A stretch of DNA of 64,000 nt from an uncultured Oscillibacter sp. GTDB lineage: Bacteria; Bacillota; Clostridia; Oscillospirales; Oscillospiraceae. The stretch covers positions 1-64,000 of the forward strand of contig NZ_CANTJS010000004.1 in assembly GCF_947654275.1 (NCBI RefSeq), written 5' to 3'. Below the pieces are notes generated by a model. The model worked only from the letters and a program-made list of their open reading frames with translations, did no database searches and had not been told where the DNA came from. Positions 58,674-64,000 of this stretch are shown one piece after another (within the stretch, counting starts at the first letter, position 1; each line of letters opens with the position of its first letter). The position numbers and the translations under genes were made by a program.

Positions 58674-59438
58674 TCAGCCGGTCATAGCCAGGATTGCGGC
58701 CATGTCGTTCAGCATCTCCCGCTCCAGAGTCAGCAGGTATTCGCTGAACGGCACAATCAGCGCCAGCAGCAGCGCCAGGCCGATGATGACCTTCAGCTCA
58801 ATGTTGATGGAGAACACATTGATTTGGGGAATGACCTTCATCAAAACGCCCATGCCCATCTGTCCGATCATCTCCGCCGCCAGAATGGGCATGCAGAGCT
58901 TCACCGCCAGCACCGTGCACTCCGCGAACAGCATCAGCATGGCGTCCGCCACATCGGGGCCGAAGGAGACCCCGCCGTAGCCCACCACCTCGCTGGATGT
59001 GAGCATCATCCGCAAAAGGGTATGATGTCCGTTGCCCGCGAAGAACAGCAGCGTCATCAGCGTATTCAGCAGCACGCCGGTGACGGACATGTTGGACTGA
59101 GAGCCGGAGTCGTAAATCTGGCTCATGGTCATGCCCATCTGGGTGTCGATGGTGTGTCCCGCCAGCTGGGGAATATAAAAGAAAAAACTCACCACCATGC
59201 CCAGCACGAAGCCCAGGGCCAGCTCCAGCAGGACGGCGGCCGCGAAGGCCGGCAGTCCCACCGGCTCGGGGACCTCTCCGCCTGTGACGGAGTAGGTAAA
59301 CGCCGACATCACCAGTATAAAACCGGCCCGGAAGGTCCCCGGAATGTTCTGCCTTCCCAACAGGGGATTGAACAGCACAAATCCGCTGGTGCGGGCTGTG
59401 ATATAGAGAAACAGCGTCAGCGCGCCCATGTCAATCAT
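58674..59438 (-). CDS. fliR: Flagellar export gate protein FliR
   Basis: A 254-residue integral membrane protein with six predicted helices, opening MIDMGALTLFLYITARTSGFVLFNPLLGRQNIP, a typical FliR N-terminus. Conserved regions FAAAVLLELALGFVLGMVVSF and QMGMTMSQIYDSGSQSN follow. It assembles with FliP and FliQ into the export pore. It starts 13 bp after fliQ. Confidence 0.95.
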   Translation of the reverse strand: MIDMGALTLFLYITARTSGFVLFNPLLGRQNIPGTFRAGFILVMSAFTYSVTGGEVPEPVGLPAFAAAVLLELALGFVLGMVVSFFFYIPQLAGHTIDTQMGMTMSQIYDSGSQSNMSVTGVLLNTLMTLLFFAGNGHHTLLRMMLTSSEVVGYGGVSFGPDVADAMLMLFAECTVLAVKLCMPILAAEMIGQMGMGVLMKVIPQINVFSINIELKVIIGLALLLALIVPFSEYLLTLEREMLNDMAAILAMTG

Positions 59439-59451
59439 ATGCCCGCCTCCG

Positions 59452-59712
59452 CTACACGGTCATCAGCGCGAAAATCTCCCGGGTATACTCCTGAAGCGTA
59501 TCCAGCATCCAGCCTCCGGCCAGCAGCAGCACCCCCACCACGATGACCACCTTCAGAATAAAGCCGATGGTCTGCTCGTGGATCTGGGTCACCGCCTGGA
59601 AAATAGCCACCACCACGCCGGCCAGCATACTCAGCACCAGCATGGGGCCTCCCAGCTTGATCACCACCCCCACGGCCTCCCGCAGGACGTCCGTCACCAT
59701 CGTCGTATCCAT
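59452..59712 (-). CDS. fliQ: Flagellar export gate protein FliQ
   Basis: An 86-residue protein with two transmembrane helices (about 14-38 and 50-70). The family pattern VVIKLGGPMLVLSMLAGVVVAIFQAVTQIHEQT...FILKVV is clear. It is part of the FliP5-Q4-R1 pore complex. GGAGGG precedes the ATG. Confidence 0.96.
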   Translation of the reverse strand: MDTTMVTDVLREAVGVVIKLGGPMLVLSMLAGVVVAIFQAVTQIHEQTIGFILKVVIVVGVLLLAGGWMLDTLQEYTREIFALMTV

Positions 59713-59723
59713 GGCCCGCCCTC

Positions 59724-60398
59724 CTAGTTAAAGGTCCGCACCAGGGTGGAAAACAGCAGCTCCCAGCCGTTCAGACTCACGAACAGCAGCAGCTTGAAGG
59801 GCGCGGAAATCATGGACGGCGGCAGCATAATCATACCCATGGACATCAGGGTGCAGGACACCACAATGTCTATCAGCATAAAGGGAATATACAGCAGCAG
59901 TCCGTAGGTGAACGCCGTTTGCAGCTCACAGGTGACAAAGGCCGGCGCCAGCACCCGCAGGGGCACCTGCTCCGCCACCGTGGCGGTGTTCACCGGGTCC
60001 GGCATCTCCACCTTCGCCAGGTCGCAGTACATCTCCAGGGTGTTCACCTTGGTGTTGCGGGCCATGAAGTCCTTCAGGGGCACCTCGGCCCGGCGGAAAA
60101 ACTCCTCCTGGTCAATCTCCTCCGCGATATAGGGGTCATAGGCCTCGGTCTTGATCTGGGAAAACACGGGGGACATGGTGAACAGCGTCAGAAACAGGGC
60201 CATTCCCACGAGAACCAGGTTGGGCGGGGTCTGCTGGGTGCCCATGGCCGTGCGGAGAAAGGAAAAGGAAATGATAAACCGGGTGAAGGAGGTCATCATC
60301 ACCACGAGAGAGGGCAGGAGCGTTATCATCGTGGTGAGGAACAGGATCTCCAGCGCCTGCACGCTCTCGCCGTTTACATTGATTAACGCATCAGGCAC
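59724..60398 (-). CDS. fliP: Flagellar export gate protein FliP
   Basis: A 224-residue FliP with LEILFLTTMITLLPSLVVMMTSFTRFIISFSFLRTAMGTQQTPPNLVLVGMALFLT and C-terminal PFMLIDIVVSCTLMSMGMIMLPP. I use the GTG at 60398, nine bases after GGAGGT; the longer open frame is Arg-rich and overlaps fliO. From this start there is no cleavable signal peptide, which many FliP proteins have, but the mature region is complete. Confidence 0.95.
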   Translation of the reverse strand: MPDALINVNGESVQALEILFLTTMITLLPSLVVMMTSFTRFIISFSFLRTAMGTQQTPPNLVLVGMALFLTLFTMSPVFSQIKTEAYDPYIAEEIDQEEFFRRAEVPLKDFMARNTKVNTLEMYCDLAKVEMPDPVNTATVAEQVPLRVLAPAFVTCELQTAFTYGLLLYIPFMLIDIVVSCTLMSMGMIMLPPSMISAPFKLLLFVSLNGWELLFSTLVRTFN

Positions 60399-60405
60399 CT
60401 GGGAC

Positions 60406-60774
60406 TCACCTCCGCCCTTTCTGCTCCAGCATTTTCTGCAGCGCCTCCCGGAAGCCCGGCGTCCCGGTTCCGCCCTTGGTCTCCGGCGCTTCACGCCAGG
60501 CGGCGGCCTCCTCCTCTGTGAACTCCGCCAGGGCGGAGATATTCGCTCCGGTCACACCCAGAAGAAACCAGCGCCCTCCGGCCTGAACCAGAATCAGCTT
60601 CTGATCCCTGCCCAGGGCCAGCTGGCCCACAATCTTCATGCTTCCTCCGGCCTGAATGGGACCGAATCCGCCCCGGCCCGCCACAAAGCGTGTGAACCAG
60701 TAGGCCATTCCAATCACCACCAGGACGCTGACCAGCAGCCACAAAAAGGAGACCACCGTAGTATCCCCCGGCAT
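60406..60774 (-). CDS. fliO: Flagellar biosynthesis protein FliO
   Basis: A 122-residue protein. One transmembrane helix (about 8-30) is followed by a cytoplasmic SH3-like FliO region (MKIVGQLALGRDQKLILVQAGGRWFLLGVTGANISALAEF). FliO assists assembly of the FliP ring. Position between cheY and fliP is typical. The ribosome site is weak, and the start lies four bases after the cheY stop, so it is probably translated by coupling. Confidence 0.88.
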   Translation of the reverse strand: MPGDTTVVSFLWLLVSVLVVIGMAYWFTRFVAGRGGFGPIQAGGSMKIVGQLALGRDQKLILVQAGGRWFLLGVTGANISALAEFTEEEAAAWREAPETKGGTGTPGFREALQKMLEQKGRR

Positions 60775-60778
60775 ATTG

Positions 60779-61147
60779 TCAGGGATTCCCCAGAATCGTG
60801 CTGACAGTTTTTAACACGCGGTCCGGCTTGAAGGGCTTGACGATGAAGTCCTTGGCGCCGGAGCGCACCGCGTCCATAACCATGCTCTCCTGGCCCATGG
60901 CGGAGCACATGACCACGTTGGCCCCGCTGTCCTTGGCACGGATGGCCTTCAGCGCCTCCAGACCGTCCATGTTGGGCATGGTGATATCCATAATCACCAG
61001 GTCCGGCCCGATTTCGCTGAACTTCTCCACAGCGTCCGCGCCGTCCACGGCCTCATAGAGATCGGTGTAACCGTTTTTGCTCAGAGTGTCCTTGATCATT
61101 TTGCGCATGAACGCGGCGTCGTCCACCAGCAGGATTTTCTTACCCAT
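60779..61147 (-). CDS. cheY: Chemotaxis response regulator CheY
   Basis: A 122-residue single receiver domain. Asp9/Asp10 (LLVDDAAF) form the acidic pocket, Asp54 (VIMDITMPNMDG) is the phospho-acceptor, Ser83 and Lys105 (FIVKPFKP) complete the active site. When phosphorylated by CheA it binds FliM/FliY to set motor direction. AGAAGGAAGG precedes the ATG. It lies between fliY and fliO, as in Bacillus. Confidence 0.96.
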   Translation of the reverse strand: MGKKILLVDDAAFMRKMIKDTLSKNGYTDLYEAVDGADAVEKFSEIGPDLVIMDITMPNMDGLEALKAIRAKDSGANVVMCSAMGQESMVMDAVRSGAKDFIVKPFKPDRVLKTVSTILGNP

Positions 61148-61204
61148 AGTTGCATCCTTCCTTCTATCCTAGTCGTTTTCCGGATTTCTTGTTTGTTTAA
61201 ATCT

Positions 61205-61210
61205 ATTATA
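61205..61210 (-). promoter_or_regulatory. Possible internal promoter before cheY (-10 only)
   Basis: Minus strand TATAAT with a poor -35 (ACAACA at 17 bp). It lies in the 104-bp gap between fliY and cheY, the largest gap in the fliM-to-sigD part of the operon. Confidence 0.35.
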
Positions 61211-61251
61211 TGAAAAGCACTGCGTCCTGTTGTTCGCCCAGGACCAGCGGC

Positions 61252-62709
61252 TTATTTCTTCGAGACAATCTCAATCCCGGGCTTCTGCACAATCTCCGTG
61301 ATGCGGACGCCGAAGTTGTCGTCAATCACCACCACGTCGCCCCGGGCAATGCACTTGCCGTTGACAAACAGATCCACCTGGTCGCCGGCCAGCTTATCCA
61401 GCACCACCAGGGAACCCTTGGAGAATTCCAGAATATCCTGCACCTTTCTCTGGGTCCGGCCGATTTCCACGGTCACCTGGAGGGGAACCTCCATAATCAG
61501 ATCCAGGTTCTGGGCCTGCTCCTCTCCCAGCGCGTCCAGCCCTTCCATCTCCTTCAGATGCGCGGGCTTGGTGTTGATGACCTTGGGCTGCGGCGGGGCC
61601 GCCGGGGCCGGAGCGGGGGCCGGTGCGTTCTGTGCCATGGCTGTGGTCATGGCGGACATCATGGCCGCCATCATGGTCCCCAGGTCCGCCACCGTCGCGG
61701 GCTGAGCCGTGCCGGACTGGGGCGCAGGGGCCGGTGCGGGAGCCGGCGCAGGGGTGGGAGCCGGGGCCGGCGTGGGAGCAGGCGCAGGGGCGGGGGCGCT
61801 TTCCGTCATGCCGCCCATCAGCCGCTCGATTTCCTCCTGACTCAGCTTGCCGCCGCCGCCATCGGAAGCGGGGGCGGGAGCCGGAGCAGGCGCGCTCTCC
61901 GTCATGCCGCCCATCAGCCGTTCGATTTCCTCCTGGCTCAGCTTGCCGCCGCCATCGGAGGCTGGGGCGGGAGCCGGCGCGGGGGCGGGGGCGCTCTCCG
62001 TCATGCCGCCCATCAGCCGTTCGATTTCCTCCTGGCTCAGCTTGCCGCCGCCATCAGAGGCAGGGGCGGGCGCGGGTTCGGGGGCCGGGGCGGGCTCGGG
62101 GATCATGTCCTCGTCGCTCAGACCCAGTCCCTTCAGCAGCTCCTTGGCCAGGCGGACGCTCATGACGTTCATGAACTCGCTTTCCAGGGCCTCCTCAATC
62201 TTCAGGGAGAACTTCACAATTACAATGGTGTCCTCTCCCTGGGGCAGGCGGGTCTGCTTGAAGGTAGCCAGATCCTCCAGCTCGAAGGGCTCCGGCGTGG
62301 AGATATCCACCCGATAGCCCAGGAAATCGCTCATGGCAGTGGCCGCGGAGCCCATCATCTGGTTCATGACCTCGCAGGCGGCGCTGATGGTCAGCTCGTT
62401 CAGCTCAAATTCCTCGTCAGAGGTCTCCGTTCCCATCAGGATATCCACAATCACCCGGATATCACTGCGCTTGAGCAGCATGATGTTGCTGCCCGAGAGG
62501 CCCTCCACGTACCGGATTTCGATGCCCATGGCCGGTTCCAGAGAGCCCAGCACGAAGTCCGCCACATTGATGACCGAGACCTTCGGCGTCGTGATATCCA
62601 CTCTGTGATCCAGCATGTTGGACACCGCTGTCGCAGAGGAGCCAAGGCTGATATTCATCATTTCCCCGAGGGCGTCAATCTCCATCGGGTTGAATAGTAC
62701 TTTGTCCAT
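61252..62709 (-). CDS. fliY: Flagellar switch protein FliY (CheC-like phosphatase plus FliN) with triple peptide repeat
   Basis: A 485-residue protein. The CheC-like domain (1-200) has two phosphatase motifs (EIDALGEMMNISLGSSATAVSN and ELTISAACEVMNQMMGSAATAMSD). The FliN/SpoA domain is at about 400-485 (LDLIMEVPLQVTVEIGRTQRKVQDILEF). Between them, an Ala/Pro linker contains three copies of LSQEEIERLMGG at 224-235, 257-268 and 289-300. In Bacillus one such peptide sits at the FliM and FliY N-termini and binds CheY-P; here FliY lacks the N-terminal copy. AAGGAG lies 12 bases before the ATG at 62709; an upstream ATG (62745) overlaps fliM. Confidence 0.94.
   Translation of the reverse strand: MDKVLFNPMEIDALGEMMNISLGSSATAVSNMLDHRVDITTPKVSVINVADFVLGSLEPAMGIEIRYVEGLSGSNIMLLKRSDIRVIVDILMGTETSDEEFELNELTISAACEVMNQMMGSAATAMSDFLGYRVDISTPEPFELEDLATFKQTRLPQGEDTIVIVKFSLKIEEALESEFMNVMSVRLAKELLKGLGLSDEDMIPEPAPAPEPAPAPASDGGGKLSQEEIERLMGGMTESAPAPAPAPAPASDGGGKLSQEEIERLMGGMTESAPAPAPAPASDGGGGKLSQEEIERLMGGMTESAPAPAPAPTPAPAPTPAPAPAPAPAPQSGTAQPATVADLGTMMAAMMSAMTTAMAQNAPAPAPAPAAPPQPKVINTKPAHLKEMEGLDALGEEQAQNLDLIMEVPLQVTVEIGRTQRKVQDILEFSKGSLVVLDKLAGDQVDLFVNGKCIARGDVVVIDDNFGVRITEIVQKPGIEIVSKK
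61771..62058 (-). repeat. Three tandem ~96-bp units inside fliY
   Basis: Three in-frame units of 31-33 codons (residues 218-250, 251-281 and 282-313) have almost identical DNA: SDGGG(G)KLSQEEIERLMGGMTES plus a run of Ala-Pro pairs. The near identity suggests recent duplication or ongoing gene conversion. Confidence 0.9.
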
Positions 62710-62714
62710 TCTGT

Positions 62715-63713
62715 CTACTCGCTCCTTTGCTCTAGCTGATAACATACTTCATCTATTTTAACAGCCATATTCTTCTTATGGGTTCCCATGCGGCCCGTAA
62801 ACCAATGGTAACCGCCGATCTCCAAAAATACGGGGGATTCCTTGGAGTGCCCCAGGTCAATGACGTCTCCCACATTCAGGTGGAACACATCGCTGAGGGA
62901 AAGCTGCGTGCTTCCCAGCTCCGCCACAATCTCCAGGCTGGAATCCCGCAGACTGTCGAAAATCTCGTCGGATTTATCCTCCGCAGCCACGCGCCGCAGG
63001 GGGCTCTCCCGGCTGATCTCCGTGAAGACGTTGCTCAGCATCTCTCCCGGCAGACAGATGCTCATGCGGCCTGAGAGATTGGTGAACTGCAGCTTCAGGT
63101 CCACAATCACCACCGTCTCATCCAGCCCGATGATGGGGTTCAGCGTGGGATTGACCTCCGTCCGGGTGTACTCGAAATGGATGGGCGCGTAGCTCTCCCA
63201 GCTGGAGTCCATCACCTTGATGATGTCCTGCACCAGGTTGTCATAGAGCTTGAGCTCCAGGTCCGTATAGCTGTACTCCAGAAGGTTGTCGTCCACAGCG
63301 CCCTCGCCGCCCAGCATCCGGTCCATCATGCTCAGGGCTGTGCTGGTGGAGAGATAAATCGCCACAGGCGTGTCGTCTTCCTTCTCCTTGATGTGCACCT
63401 GCACCAGCGCCAGCACGTCGCCCTCCATCAGGGCGTTGGAAAACTCAAAGTACCGCTGTTCCTCGATGCTCTCCACCGTAATCTCGCAGTTCGCGCGGAG
63501 CCGCGCGTTCAGCCTCGAGCCAATGACACGGGAATAGTTGTCATAAATGCCGTTGAGCATCTTGATTCGGTCTTTGGTAAATTTCCGCGGACTGCTGAAG
63601 TCGTATTTCTGATATTTCTTTTCCGGCGCTGCAGATTTGCTCTCCTGGTTTTCCCCGCTTCGAACGGAGTTCAGCAAAGCGTCAATCTGAGCTTGTGATA
63701 ATACATCTGCCAT
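62715..63713 (-). CDS. fliM: Flagellar motor switch protein FliM
   Basis: A 332-residue FliM of normal length. The N-terminal CheY-binding peptide is VLSQAQIDALLNSV (4-17). The CheC-like middle domain is at about 45-230. The C-terminal FliN-like domain is at about 250-330 (ELGSTQLSLSDVFHLNVGDVIDLG). It sits in the C-ring between FliG and FliY/FliN and receives CheY-P. AGGGGG precedes the ATG. It stops just before fliY. Confidence 0.97.
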   Translation of the reverse strand: MADVLSQAQIDALLNSVRSGENQESKSAAPEKKYQKYDFSSPRKFTKDRIKMLNGIYDNYSRVIGSRLNARLRANCEITVESIEEQRYFEFSNALMEGDVLALVQVHIKEKEDDTPVAIYLSTSTALSMMDRMLGGEGAVDDNLLEYSYTDLELKLYDNLVQDIIKVMDSSWESYAPIHFEYTRTEVNPTLNPIIGLDETVVIVDLKLQFTNLSGRMSICLPGEMLSNVFTEISRESPLRRVAAEDKSDEIFDSLRDSSLEIVAELGSTQLSLSDVFHLNVGDVIDLGHSKESPVFLEIGGYHWFTGRMGTHKKNMAVKIDEVCYQLEQRSE

Positions 63714-63800
63714 GAGATCCCCCTAACCCGCCCTGCGGTGAATCTAGAAGCCCTGCCGCGCACGCGGATTTAAATACACGGCAGCCAACTGCGGCCGCTT

Positions 63801-64000
63801 TTACATACCAATTTCTAAAATGCCGTCCTTGATCTCCTGCTCAATATTCCGGCCGCTGATAATCATTTCCACCCGGCGGTTCTTCGCCCGGTTTTCCGGC
63901 GTGTCGTTGGTCGCCACCGGCCGCCACTGGCCGATGCCCTCGCTGACCAGCCGGGCAGGGTCCACGGAGCTGTGCTCCTGAATGAAGATCACCACATTGG
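63801..64000 (-). CDS. Flagellar motor protein MotB-like, C-terminal part (truncated by window edge)
   Basis: The last 66 codons of a gene that continues beyond the window. The sequence VVIFIQEHSSVDPARLVSEGIGQWRPVATNDTPENRAKNRRVEMIISG is the end of an OmpA-like peptidoglycan-binding domain, with the diagnostic NRAKNRRVEMII segment. Position upstream of fliM supports MotB rather than a general OmpA protein. It would anchor the stator to peptidoglycan. Confidence 0.85.
   Translation of the reverse strand, partial: NVVIFIQEHSSVDPARLVSEGIGQWRPVATNDTPENRAKNRRVEMIISGRNIEQEIKDGILEIGM

Overview
The window comes from a GC-rich, low-GC-lineage (Firmicutes/Clostridia) bacterium that is motile and chemotactic, most likely an Oscillospiraceae (Oscillibacter/Flavonifractor-like) species. 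The reasons are a YlbJ-type sporulation membrane protein, a Bacillus-type LexA box, SLH surface proteins, and the Gram-positive motility set (FliY, CheC, CheD, CheV, FliW-CsrA, FlhO/FlhP-like rod proteins, YjfB). The genus is inferred; no rRNA or tRNA gene is visible.

Layout. 1-2.1 kb: short tandem and dispersed repeats, a YlbJ-like gene and a DUF6273-type gene. 2.15-8.8 kb (minus strand): a nucleoside module, deoC-deoD, a BMP lipoprotein and a NupOPQ-like ABC transporter, with three good sigma-A promoters and terminators. 8.98-11.7 kb (plus): a secreted trypsin-like protease, secG and lexA with a LexA box on its promoter. 11.8-18.5 kb (minus): the class III flagellar operon flgM-flgN-flgK-flgL-DUF6470-fliW-csrA-yjfB behind a convincing SigD promoter. 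18.7-23.2 kb (minus): cheA-cheW-cheR-cheB.

23.3-41.0 kb is an accessory island. It holds a FliK/YlqG-like gene, a short FlhB-like switch protein, a PilZ protein translationally coupled to a 1681-residue SLH protein, a second SLH protein with six unnamed ~115-residue repeats, a second PilZ protein and a ClpB-like AAA+ ATPase on the plus strand. On the minus strand are a Lys/Ala-rich single-pass membrane protein and an FtsA-like ATPase. 41.4-47.6 kb (minus): an MCP, an orphan FtsE-like ATPase, and fliD-fliS-fliT-like. 47.8-49.3 kb (plus): a ParA ATPase with a ComFB-domain protein (putative cyclic-dinucleotide receptor). 49.46-49.65 kb: a 190-bp terminal-inverted-repeat element made almost entirely of hairpins. 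49.7-64 kb (minus): the fla/che operon read motB'-fliM-fliY-cheY-fliO-P-Q-R-flhB-flhA-sigD-flhO-flhP-cheC-cheD-cheV-EAL/HDOD.

How it fits together. SigD from the large operon drives flgM and probably cheA and fliD. FlgM, FliW/CsrA and the chaperones time assembly of the hook-filament junction and cap. CheA/W/R/B/C/D/V, CheY, FliY and FliM form the switch pathway. Two PilZ proteins, a degenerate EAL-HDOD protein and the ComFB protein suggest cyclic-dinucleotide input. Unusual features are the missing flhF/flhG pair at flhA-sigD with a ParA-ComFB pair nearby, three copies of a CheY-docking-like peptide inside FliY, and repeat-expanded FlgK, FlgL and FliD.
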